Positions 34,417 to 45,000 of a stretch of 64,000 bases of DNA are shown here, piece after piece (within the stretch, counting starts at the first letter, position 1; the number at the start of each line of letters is the position of its first letter). The position numbers were made by a program, and so were the translations under genes. Source of the stretch: Ailanthus altissimus (taxonomy: Eukaryota > Streptophyta > Magnoliopsida > Sapindales > Simaroubaceae). Location of the stretch: contig OX327683.1 in assembly GCA_946807835.1 (NCBI GenBank), positions 17,365,001-17,429,000 on the forward strand, given 5' to 3'. Below the pieces are notes generated by a model. That model searched no databases. It was not told the DNA's origin and saw only the letters and a program-made list of their open reading frames with translations.

Positions 34417-35326
34417 GGGAGGAACAAGAGTTCCTCAGTTGTTAGTGTTAACTTTTTTGACACTAGAAACTTTATAGGTAATGTCATTGGATTATGATGA
34501 TCATCGTGCCTTGTGTTCAGCCAATACCTCGTTTCTTTTGCCCTGTTTGTAGTTATTCTTTTTCTTAAATGGGCTTTCTCTTTTGAGTAGATGCTCTTTG
34601 AGTTCGCTTTTAGTGGTTATGCAATTTATAGTAATGATTGGACTTTTCATTTTCAGTGGGTGTTTCTTATTGCATTAAATATTTTGTAATCCCCTCGAGA
34701 AGTTCTCCATGGGTAATAGTTATACTAAGTAGTTATTCCTTTTCTTTGGTGATATTTTACCTTCTTAGGAATTGATTGTGTTAGAGATTGTGCTTATGTG
34801 CTATTCCGATTAACAGTATTCATTTCGATAATAATCGTTAATATAAAATTATATGGTAAAAAGCTTGTAACATTTACAAATATTATAGATCTAAAGGAGT
34901 TTAGATTTGATCTAAATGAGTTTGGCTCAATGCTAAAAGTTAGCAACTCTAAAATTTAGAACCTTGTCTGAAATGGGACAAAGACCTAGAAATATATCAC
35001 TAATAACATAGTTGCAAAGAGCTACAAATGGTGCTAAAAAATGTCATTATATACTATGTTCTCAAAAACATTATTTTTGATCTATGGTTACTGACTTGGG
35101 TCGATCAATATTCCTTCTGTATCAGTGTATGTCCATATTTGAATTGTCTGAATGGTTAGTCTTAGTAGAACATGGGCTTAACAAAAGCTCGTATGGGCAT
35201 AAAGGTACTCAGTGATGACAGAGTACTGAATAAACTTACGAAGACCTCCAATAGACATCCCATAAAGCCATCAATGAAGGGTTTTCTCGAGTTGAGTAGT
35301 ATTCTTGGTCCTTTGACTTGAGTGCA

Positions 35327-36216
35327 TTCTAACAATCACCTATATATCTATGGTAATCAAATCAGAATGTAATTCATTAAGATCCAAGTCTAAATTATAC
35401 TATACATGCCACCTAGGTATATGTCTATCCTAGATGGAACTCATAGTTGTTACCCTATGATCATGCATCAAACTATCATAGGCTAAACACATGAATCCCT
35501 CCGTCGAGTTTATTATGGTTCCTCAATCATTCAAAATATTGATCGGGTATAATGAAAGCATTAAACACAAGATAGAATGAATCAATTGAATGTATCAAGT
35601 TCATAAACTAAAAATTAACACAATCCAAATCCATACAAAGTTCACATAGTCTAACCCGAGATAAACAATTTAACCTATCACAAAACCAAAAATATCTAAC
35701 CAATTCATAAAGATCAACAAGAAAAAAAGAATATAATGATAAAGAAAGAGAAGAAAAACTAATCAAAGTGACTCCTTGATGTGCTTCTCCCTCAATCTTG
35801 ACTTGAAGCTTGAATCTTGATCTTGGTTCTTTAATATTTGGCTTTGATCTTTTAATTTATGTTGTGAATTTTTTCTCTAAGTTTTTGCCTCTTTTCTTAT
35901 ACTATTTTTCTTCCCTCTTCTTAGAGTTTTTTTTGCTTTCTATTTATAGGTTTTTGTCTTCAAATTACTGTTTCACGAGTTACTGTTCACCGAGCATTGT
36001 TCACCACCACGAGCACCGCGGCGATAGGCGCTGTAGTAAATCACTGTAGCACTTTGATTTTTTGGCTTATTTTCATTTGAGTTTCAACCATATTTGCTCC
36101 ATTGACTCCAAACCTAGAATAATAATAAAATACATCAAAAGCTAAATAATCTTACTTTCTATGAACAAATATTAAGTTTGGAAGATAAAAATATTAAACT
36201 TAATGAACCCTTATCA
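35327..36216 (-). repeat. 3' LTR of the Athila-like element, truncated
   Basis: It matches 44014-45000. The element-sense start is TGATAAGGGTTC. The left edge (ATTCTAACAATCACC) corresponds to position 44014 of the partner, so the last 372 bases are deleted together with adjacent family X sequence. Confidence 0.82.
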
Positions 36217-36232
36217 AATACCCCCAAACTTA

Positions 36233-37997
36233 AGACTTTGTTCGTTCTTAAGTAAATTAAAGAAAAACATTCACAACTTATTCATGACTTAAAAATAAAA
36301 ACTAAAAACTAAAAATAAGCTTTGATTGATTAGATGATCAATATTGTTGTCTCAAATTAAGACTGGTAAAAATAGCACAAGGCTCTTCAAAAATCAATAA
36401 ACAACTTTCAATAATTCTTATACCATTGATCAAGTACTTCATTCTCCCTTGTAAATGATCACTTGTATGTATGTGTACTAAGCAAGTAATTAGCTAAATA
36501 GAACATAGATTTACTCAATACTTAAGAAATATATGAATATGATATCTTGGCATATTTTCAATTATAACACTACCATAAGCTTGCTTTTCGTACTACTCTC
36601 CACTAATTAGAAATACACATGTTTAGGTATCTATTTAGGACTTTAATTAGCTTGTAATGTAAGACTAAGAAAAATGTAGGATATAAAGATATATATAAAG
36701 CGTAAATCACACCATTAACATTTAAACTTTACTTAGAAACCTCTTGATTCCTTCTCCTCCTTGATTATTCATCTCTTCCCACAAACTTATGTTATTTCCA
36801 TCTTTCTTTCAATCACACTTTTACAAATAATTTCTTCTTTTTGTCAAGCTTAGGGTATTATACATTTAAACAAATTTTGTTTATGTACCCCCAAACTTAA
36901 ATTGATATGCACCTTCAAGACTTATTGCTTTTCATTGCAGTACCCTTCTTTTATACATCCACAACCTTCTTCATTTTAAAAATATTTCTAAGTAAACTCA
37001 AGGTTTATGGTGCTATCGGTAGATTTTAGAGTAAGTAAACTTAAAGTATTTAGGCTTGTAATATGGTTAAACAGAAAAAAAAAGGATAACTAGGCTCAGA
37101 CAGGGTAACTAGGGATAAATATACATATAAGGTAGGCTCGAAAAGGCTCAAACAGTCCAAAGATGGCCTAATGTCATTTCCTTAAACATGTGAATTCTAG
37201 GATTTCACCTCAAGTAGTAATCAAGCAAGTTCTAAAATGTTGATCCTCGAGATTGTGGTGTACTACTTAAACATTAATAACTCTAAGCAAAAAATTCAAC
37301 TAATGCAAGCTTTTTTCATTGTGCTCAAGAATAAGGGATCAAAAATAAGTTTGAATTCAGTGCAAGAATCATGATATAAGAGTTATCTCAAGCATCTATT
37401 ATTTTCTAAAGACTTGTGAAAATAAATTCAAACAATATTTTATTTTATATCATAGACTAATGATTATCATCTCAACCAAAACTTAACAACTTAAAAAATA
37501 AAAATTACTCCACAAGACAGCCACTCAAATCATGCAGTAAAAATAAACACAGGTTATGTGTGTTTCTCACCCCCAAACTTAAATTAGACATTGTCCTCAA
37601 TGTCTAAAAATAAAATTAAAAGTAAGAAAAACTCCCCTGGTAGATGAAGTTAAAGTAATGCAACGTTGTTGCCCATTGAGTGGATTGCAGTATTCTTTTA
37701 CTCCAATGCTTGAAATTGCTTGTGCTGCTTTCTTGAATGCTTGACTTGTTGATTTTATTCCTAAAAGAATAAAGAAACTAACATAACTAAAATTGAAAAT
37801 CAGCTAATAAAAATAAAAAATAAAAACTACTTGGGTTGCCTCCCAAGAAGTGCTTGATTTAGCGTCATCGGCTTGATAGAGCTCTTTCTACTCTTATGGA
37901 GGATCAAAGTCAATGGTGGAAGCATGTTTATATGTGAACTTGTTAGGCTTTCTTTTTTTAGCTTTCACATCTTCTTTATTTGATCTTGGGCAGCAAC
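36233..37997. other. Non-coding 3' region of the Athila-like element
   Basis: The stretch has no readable pol. It contains several CCCCCAAACTTAA blocks (36220, 36893, 37570) that repeat the purine-tract sequence, and CTTGGGTTGCCTCCCAAG (37832-37849), a hairpin word frequent in plant Athila-type leaders and trailers. This suggests pol was replaced by non-coding sequence. Confidence 0.5.
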
Positions 37998-38570
37998 TTA
38001 TTCCTCTTTCTCCTCGTGTTTCTTCGGAAAGACTTGAATTTTAGACCGGTGAAGTGTTTCTTTTATGCCCTTCTCTTCAATCATGTCATTGTACTGCTTC
38101 TTCTTCTTTCTTCTCTTTCTATGCCTTAACGCATTTTTTTTTATGTGAGGATTCAACATCTCTATATCTTTGAGCTCTTTGGTGTTTGATGGCACCACAT
38201 TAATGTTAGAACAATCAAGTAATGTAGTGTGCATGGGCTGATTCTGCTCTATGTTACTGGTATTTTCTACTGTGTTGTCACTTTTCTGCACCTGAGAATG
38301 TTGTTGCACTTTAATACCAGTTTTTATACGTTCCATTGTTGAGAATTCTGCACTTTTCTGATATTCTACACTATTTTCTAGACTGGTATGTTGTTGATTT
38401 TTTGTTTCAACACTTGTTTGACACCTCTGTAGCCTTTGAAGAAAAGGAATAGGCGGTCTATATGGTTGCATTTTATTTTTCTGCTCTTCCTTCTCATTTA
38501 TACTTGATGGTGGTGGTGTGGATATATTTTCTTGTAAAATCTTACCACTCCTCAAGTCAATAGTTGGCAT
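37998..38570 (-). CDS. Athila-like gag C-terminal frame
   Basis: An open frame of 190 codons that starts M-P-T-I-D-L-R-S-G-K. It has P-Y-R-P-P-I-P-F-L-Q-R-L (residues 36-47), the proline-rich end of Athila gag that normally runs into protease. The remainder is rich in Gln, Asn and Lys, including R-K-R-R-K-K-K-K near residue 155. It continues the gag seen at 38706-39170 after a frame break at about 38575-38705. No protease follows. I regard it as the tail of one broken gag gene and not as a host protein. Confidence 0.65.
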   Translation of the reverse strand: MPTIDLRSGKILQENISTPPPSSINEKEEQKNKMQPYRPPIPFLQRLQRCQTSVETKNQQHTSLENSVEYQKSAEFSTMERIKTGIKVQQHSQVQKSDNTVENTSNIEQNQPMHTTLLDCSNINVVPSNTKELKDIEMLNPHIKKNALRHRKRRKKKKQYNDMIEEKGIKETLHRSKIQVFPKKHEEKEE

Positions 38571-38705
38571 TGCTCTACAATCCCTTTTGGATTTGTCTCA
38601 GTATCACTTGGTAGAGTGCCTCTCCTATTAATTGTAGCAGAAAGTTGTCCCATTTAAACCTCTAAATTCTTCAAAGATGCTAAATGATTCTGTAGGCTGA
38701 CATCA

Positions 38706-39170
38706 TTAGACTTCATATATTGCATAAACATGTCTTCTAATGCCAGCTTTTTTTCTTGTAGTGGCGGGAATCCTGAGGGGATTCATTGGTCTAGATGGCT
38801 CTTCTTGGTTGTAACGCCAAAAGAAGTTTGGATGATCTCTCCACCCCTGATTATAGAAGTTAGATTGTGGGTTAGGTTGTTGTCGGTTAAAATTGCCCAC
38901 ATAATTTGTTTTCATGTACCGCCCATTCATGTGGTTATCATCACAAAAGTTGCATGTCACTTGTTGAGTTTCAACGCCATTCAATGCATCAAACTTCTTA
39001 GATAAAGTATTGATTTGAGCTATTAATGCATTGAATGCGTTAATTTCATACATAACAGCAACTCTTTTAGGTATAGCTCTCTCTACTGGCCATTGGTAAT
39101 TATTTGACACCATCTCTTCTAATATATCATAAGCCTCATCTGTAGACTTATTCATTAAAGCTCCTCCAGT
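38706..39170 (-). pseudogene. Athila-like gag central part with degenerate zinc knuckle
   Basis: Minus strand. It begins within G-G-A-L-M-N-K-S and continues D-E-A-Y-D-I-L-E-E-M, N-N-Y-Q-W-P and L-S-K-K-F-D-A-L, all typical of Athila gag. The zinc knuckle is C-N-F-C-x4-H at about residues 81-89 of the open frame, but the fourth ligand is absent (R-Y where Cys is expected). N-F-N-R-Q-Q-P-N-P and F-Y-N-Q-G-W-R-D-H-P-N-F follow. The upstream part of gag lies on the other side of the 3.7 kb insertion at 42891-43490. Codons 1-8 of the open frame are LTR sequence of the inserted element. Confidence 0.78.
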
Positions 39171-39175
39171 TGCAG

Positions 39176-42052
39176 TGTAGTAACCAGTATCCACAATCGG
39201 TAAGAATATGTGTTTATATATATATATATATATATATACATATTTTATTTGTATATTGGTGATACTTGATTTATATATTGTTATTAGTAGTGTTTGTATA
39301 GGTTAAGGATATACTTTTGATTTTGGGTTTATTTGCAAGACTTTAGATTTATTTTAGGGACCAAATTGTAATACTTTGAAAGTTTTGGGGAAAAATTTGT
39401 AAATACCAAAAAATTAGCCTCTTAGTATAAAAATACACTTTTGAACCCTAATTTACTCATTTTTGGGTCGAGCTATTCCTTTAGAGAGAGAGAAGAGAGA
39501 AATAGAGGGTAGAGAAAGAGAAAAAGAAGAAAAAAAAAGAAGAATAAATTGGAATTTTGGATTTTAAGAGGTATATCACAACTATTTCTCAATTTATTGG
39601 TGTTAATTAAGTTAATTCTTTTAATTTTTGATTTCTAAAAATATGTATAATTGAGTATTTGATGTGTATTTCGTAAGATATTGTGAGAATTGATGATGAT
39701 CTATGTAGATAGCTTGATAAATCATGATGAATTGTAAAATTTCTGCTTAATAGTCTCTTAATCCAGGAATTTTATAAATTGTTGTGATTCGATTCTGGTT
39801 TTAAATTTTGATTATATGAAATTATACATGTTTAGGATCATCTGAGACTTTGAATCGATTGAAAATTTCAGAAATTGAATTTGTAGTGAATTTACCAAAA
39901 TGACCCTGAAATTCTAAAAATTTCCTATGTGAACAGTATGATACTGTGGCAAACAATTTTTGGCCTGCTGAATGATCTTCAAAAGTTACAAATTTGTGTA
40001 ATATGATAAGTTTATATGTCTAATATGATATACTCATAATTAAGAATTTAGATCAATGTGTTTAAATTGTTATAATTTTCTAAAGTGTTATAATTTTCTA
40101 AAGTATATCAGCTCATTGCAGTATTTGATTAACAGAATTTTAAAGCTATGGAATAAAATAGTTTTCAAATACTTTTGGCAGTGATTTTGAAGTGAAATAT
40201 TTATCATGGATTGAAATATGTGTTAAGAATAACTCTGTGGTTGTTTTATTATTTTTAAGTTAGTATATGATTTTATAAAACTGGGAGATTGAATACTGTT
40301 CAGTAAATATCTTGATCCTGTCAGGTTAATAGTTTGGATTTGATGGTGTTTATGAAATGGATTGTGTAGGAATTATGATATAATATTCATATATAAGAAG
40401 GATATATGAGTCAAGAATGATATATTCTGATTTTGGAGTAATTGGACATCATTTGATATATAAGAAAATTTTGTTAAGTGTAAGTGGTCAGAATGACATA
40501 TTTTGAGAAACCAAGTATTTAAACCAATTTGATGTGATAAGTGCATTATGTATAATTTTGTAAGCTATTTAAAGTGTTTTGTGTGAATTGTGAGGCTTAT
40601 GAAAGGATTAATCTCCATTGATAAGTTAAGGAGATTTAAGCCTTGTAGCTGAAAGTGCTAAGAGGTAAGTATACTAGACTTTTTACTGAAATCACAATAA
40701 ATATAGTAAGTGTTATGATTGATTTTGTAAATGTGGTTAGGAATATGTTTATGTTATGTCAAAGTATATTTTGATATGAAATGTGAAGACATATGTTTAT
40801 GAATGTGAGCATGGACATACATGACATATATGTATTTTTGGAAAGTGAGCTTTCAAAATAAAATGTGTCTAACAAAGAGAGCTTTTGAAGTGTAATATGT
40901 CAATGAGAAACATTTTGTATTTTGAGGATGCTTGAACTCGTTGTTGACTTAGTAGGCATTTTATGTGATTTTTGGAGCCTTTATGTGTGGCATTTCCTTC
41001 GAGATTTGTATATGTTATGTGTTCCGTATGTATGGAGGATCCTATTGGTACCTAAAGGAAGATTGAGTCATCACATTCGTGTGATGGCGTATTGGTGCAT
41101 GTGAGAGGACTCACCGATGATCAAGGTGAGGGTTTGGCTCTTACCTTCGGGCTTGAGCATTATATATGTGTAATTTAAACCTCACTTGTACTATTCCTCT
41201 CATACGGTATGTCACATACGAGTGACATTTGGCTTATTATGTGATATGTGATGTGTAAGTCCTACTAAGTAATAGTTGAGTGATGGTATTCCTATAATAT
41301 GTTTGAAATAATGTGTAAGCATTTACATGACATGTGATTTGATAAGATTATGATTTTGATTTATCACAGCATACCATACATATGCATTGTGTACATATAT
41401 AAGTATTTGTATTTGATATATGAAAAACTAGTATGCTTACTGAGTTTTATACTCATTATAGTTTATGGTGATTTCAGGTAAATAAGGTACATGTGTGCTT
41501 AGCATATTTGGCAAGGCTTCTGCTGCTCCTTGGGTTCCCTAAGTTGCTAGGTTGATGAGTGTTTCATTTGGGGACGCGTGGGATAAGATATTTAATTTGT
41601 CTATATTGAATAAATACTTATGTATTATTTTATTATGTGTGGTTGGATTTGATTTAAGTTTCACCAAGTGTGGTTATTAGTTGATTTTAAGTAAGAATTT
41701 GGAATGAATATATTCTGCGCTTCCAGTAACAAAGTTACTACTGGTGACGTAGTAGAGTGTTAATCTCTGAGAAAACTCCGCGTATCTCCTGTTTATTAAT
41801 TGTTCCAATCATAATTCAATTGTTATAATTCTGAAAGAAATTGAAATAAATGTTTAAATATTGTCAAGAGAAGTTTATATTTATATGTTAGATTATGGGT
41901 TGATTTTAGTGTTAAACTTACTAGCAACTTGCTAAGGATTCCTGTGTTGAATGAAAGTTTAAAATTTTGTGTAATACTATTTATAAGTGCACATGCATTG
42001 AATGAATGTAAGTGATGTCGTGTGTCAGATCTTTTGGGTTTGGGGCGTGACA
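39176..42052 (+). repeat. Long 5' LTR (2.9 kb)
   Basis: Its first 150 bases and last 500 bases match the 0.44 kb LTRs at 19863 and 23624. About 2.2 kb in the middle (roughly 39325-41530) and a block near 41700-41880 have no counterpart there. It contains a (TA)n run at 39218-39238. An open frame at 40922-41104 within the LTR has no recognisable product. Confidence 0.82.
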
Positions 42053-42211
42053 GCTTTAGTGGTATCAGAGTTAAGAATAGGATTCTGTAGACTTTATGTG
42101 TCTAGTCAAAGAAACTCAGCCGATGCCAAATCTTTAAGATTGTATGTGTGCTTATTTATATATATAGATTTATTTAATATCTTACTTACTTATTTTTAGG
42201 ATTTTGAAAAG

Positions 42212-42862
42212 ATGGGGCGTAATCCGAGAATTACTAAAAGTGCTGATACTGTGAATGAGAGTACTTTAAGAGAAAAACCTTGCTACCATCCAAAATATTG
42301 TTCAACCAGTGACTAATGTGCTTCAACAACAACGACCCAAAGCAGATCATAATGATAAATTGCTTGTTATTGAGCAATTCAGAAAACTGCAATCACCATA
42401 ATTTGAAGGCTTAAAAGACCCGCTGGTTGCTGAGGAGTGGATTCTTGAATTGAAAAAGATATTCAGCCTCATCGATTGTTTAGATTCACATAAAGTAAGT
42501 TGTGCCACTTACATGCTCAAGGAGAGAGCCAATCATTGGTGGGAGATGACCATGCGGACACTGAATGTTGATAAGAACCAGATAACATGGGAAAGATTCA
42601 AAGAAGTATTTAATGAAAAATACTTTCCCCAGTCCCTAAGAGATGAGAAAGAAGCAGAATTTATCCACCTTACTTAATGTAAAATGTCAGTAACAGAATA
42701 AGAGAGCAAGTTTAAGGAGTTGTCTAGGTTTGCTCCCACTTAATAGATACAGAAGCACGTAAGGCCAAAAAGTTTCAGATGGGTCTTAAACCAGAAGTGA
42801 GAAGGTTACTCTCTGTCATTGATTTACAGACATATAGTGCAGTACTACCGAGGGCTGAAATA
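42212..42862 (+). pseudogene. Ty3/gypsy gag fragment of the 39176-42885 element
   Basis: ATG 42212 (M-G-R-N-P-R-I-T) follows the primer site by 142 bases. A short frame shift separates this start from the retrotransposon gag domain, open at 42450-42677: A-T-Y-M-L-K-E-R-A-N-H-W-W-E, I-T-W-E-R-F-K-E-V-F and N-E-K-Y-F-P. Stops then interrupt C-K-M-S-V, F-K-E-L-S-R-F-A-P and F-Q-M-G-L-K-P. Gag ends abruptly at the LTR remnant. The zinc knuckle and pol are missing. Confidence 0.8.
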
Positions 42863-42890
42863 TCTTTTAGGTTTGGGACGTGACATGCAG

Positions 42891-43490
42891 CATCTACAAT
42901 AGTCCTCAAATGGCCTACTAATTCATTATAGAAAGTTTGGACTAATAGCCATCTAGGGACTCTATGATGAGGACACTTCCTTAACATGTCCTTAAAGCGC
43001 TCCCATGCCTCATACAATGAATCTCCATTAATCTGACTGAATGAGGTAATGTCATTTCTCATCTTTGCTGTCTTTGCGGGTGGAAAGAACTTAGTTAAGA
43101 ACTTATGTTCTAAATCTTCCCACGTTGATATGAATCCTGACAGCAATAACATCAACCAACTCTAAGCTCTATCCCTTAAGGAGAAAGGGAATAATCTCAA
43201 TCTGATGGCATCGTCGGAGACTCCATTGTACTTAAAGGTATCTTAAATTTCTAAAAAATTTATGATATGCATGTTAAGATCGTCATTGGGGGCTCTGCTA
43301 AACTGCACAGTTTCTTTCAGCATTTGAATGATATTTAGCTTGCTCTCAAAGTTATTAGCATTGACGGTTGGTCGTCGAATACTAGACTAAAAACCACTTG
43401 TAGTTGGGATAACATACTTTTTCAAAGATCTTTGTGGTATCACGGGCTCAAACACAGGATTATTGATATGATCATTGTTTCCCTCCACGG
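42891..43490 (-). pseudogene. Athila-like gag N-terminal part
   Basis: Minus strand from about 43490: I-R-R-P-T-V, N-N-F-E, then N-M-H-I-I-N-F-L-E, Y-N-G-V-S-D-D-A-I-R-L-R-L-F-P-F-S-L-R-D. The open stretch 43155-42891 follows with W-E-D-L-E-H-K-F-L-T-K-F-F-P-P-A-K-T, N-D-I-T-S-F, S-L-Y-E-A-W-E-R-F-K and L-V-Q-T-F-Y-N. It ends at I-V-D-A-A, where the inserted element's TGCAG target duplication begins; gag continues at 39170. A stop after the S-L-R-D region shows it was broken independently of the insertion. Confidence 0.82.
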
Positions 43491-43616
43491 TATGAACTGT
43501 CAAAGCAAAATAAAAATAAAATTAAAGTAAAAAGAAGAAGATAAAATAAAAATAAAAATATGAATTAAAAGTAAGTAGCTTAGTATTAGTATTGATCTAA
43601 AGAATAGATAAAACTA

Positions 43617-43635
43617 GTCCCCGGCAACGATGCCA
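43617..43635 (-). promoter_or_regulatory. Primer-binding site of the Athila-like element
   Basis: The minus strand reads TGGCATCGTTGCCGGGGAC, differing by one or two bases from the TGGCGCCGTTGCCGGGGAC site used by many Athila/Tat elements. It lies six bases from the LTR end at 43642. Confidence 0.75.
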
Positions 43636-43641
43636 AAAACT

Positions 43642-45000
43642 TGATGTATGTGCTATAGTAGCTAAGTGTAAGTGCACACTATCGTATCAAGTAATATATG
43701 ATTTTAAGTTCAGGTATTGATCCCACAAGGACTATGCAATCTAATTCTATAAATCAAGTACTAAAACTGTATCTACTTAACTTTTATTTAAAAAATCACA
43801 ATCTGAAATTTATTTAACTAATCTACTCTATCAATTAAACTAAACAAAAGTAAAGAGTAGAATTTACAAATAAAGATAATCTAGGGTTTTGACTTGTCCC
43901 TTAGTATTTCATTGGACTCATTAACCACTTAGTTAATCTTTTTATACCAATTGATTGGCTTAGACACCAATCTCATCACAAGCCTCAGTCGATGGTCAAG
44001 TGACTATATTACGTATTCTAACAATCACCTATATGTCTATGGTAATCAAATCAGAATGTAATTTATTAAGATCAAGTCTAAATTATACTATACATGCCAC
44101 CTAGGTATATGTCTATCCTAGATGGAACAAATAGTTGTTACCCTATGATCATGCATCAAACTACTATAGGCTAAACACATGAATCCCTCTGTCGAGTTCA
44201 TCATGGTTCCTCAATCATTCAAAATATTGATCAGGTATAATGAAAGCATTAAACACAAAAATATAAAAAGAATCAATTGAATGTATCAAGTTCATAAACT
44301 AAAAATTAACACAATCTAAATCCATACAAAGTTCACATAGTCTAACCCTAGATAAATAATTTAGCCCATTACAAAATTAAAAGTATCTAATCAATTCATA
44401 AAGATCAACAAAAATAAGAACATAATGATAAAGAAAGCAAAGAAAAACTAATCAAAGTGACTCCTTGATGTACTTCTCCCTCAATCTTGACTTGAAACTT
44501 GAATCTTGATCTTGGTTCTTCAATCTTTGGCTTTGGTATTTGATTTTGTGTTGTGAATTCTTTCTATAAGTTTTTACCTTTTTTCTTCTCTTATTTTTTC
44601 TCCCCCCTCCCTCTTAGGGTTTTTTTTTTCTGCTTTCTATTTATAAGTTTTTGTCTTCAAATTACTGTTCACGAGTACTATAGCAAAAATACTGTTCATC
44701 GACACAAGATCTGCGGCGCTAGATCCTGGTCGCTACAGAGGCTGAGACACTATTTTGGTCACCGCAACAATATGATCTGTAGCATATTGCTGTAGCTCAT
44801 TAATATAGCAAATCACTGTAGCAGTACTGTAGCACTTTGATATTTTTGGCTTATTTTTATTACAGTTTCGACCCTATTTGCTCTATTGACTCTAAACCTA
44901 CAATAATAATAAAATACATCAAAAGTCAAATAATCTTACTTTCTACGAATAAATATTAAGTTTGGGAGATGAAAATATTAGACTTAATGAACCCTTATGA
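43642..45000 (-). repeat. 5' LTR of the Athila-like element
   Basis: This LTR is full length in element sense: it ends CATACATCA next to the primer site and starts at ATAAGGGTTCATTAAG. Its last two bases differ from the partner (GA in place of CA). Ninety-odd bases near 44690-44800 are absent from the partner at 35327-36216. Confidence 0.8.

Larger units (their letters stand above)
39171..42890 (+). mobile_element. LTR retrotransposon deletion derivative with 2.9 kb LTR, target duplication TGCAG
   Basis: The element is 39176-42885, flanked by TGCAG (39171-39175 and 42886-42890). The 5' LTR runs 39176-42052, starts TGTAGTAACC and ends GGGGCGTGACA. The primer site TGGTATCAGAG follows (42060-42070), then gag from 42212. 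At about 42862 gag joins directly to the last 24 bases of an LTR (ATCTTTTAGGTTTGGGACGTGACA), so the end of gag, all of pol and nearly all of the 3' LTR were deleted internally. It belongs to the same family as 19863-24056 but has the long LTR form. It sits in the gag of the Athila-like element. Confidence 0.87.
35327..45000 (-). mobile_element. Athila-like Ty3/gypsy element without pol, itself interrupted
   Basis: The minus-strand 5' LTR is 43642-45000. The primer site TGGCATCGTTGCCGGGGAC (43635-43617) is close to the tRNA-Asp-type site of Athila/Tat elements. Gag (43490-42891, then 39170-37998) has the Athila hallmarks W-E-D-L, K-F-F-P-P-A-K-T and S-L-Y-E-A-W-E-R-F-K. After gag come non-coding DNA and a purine tract (AAGTTTGGGGGTATT, 36232-36217) at the 3' LTR (35327-36216). 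There is no protease, RT, RNase H or integrase, so it is a non-autonomous form. The 3' LTR lacks the terminal 372 bases that the 5' LTR has. Confidence 0.82.

Noticed and set aside
38730..39005. Plus-strand open frame of 91 codons
   Set aside because: It is the antisense shadow of the Athila-like gag on the minus strand.
40922..41104. 60-codon frame in the long LTR
   Set aside because: It is isolated, lies inside non-coding LTR sequence and matches no family.
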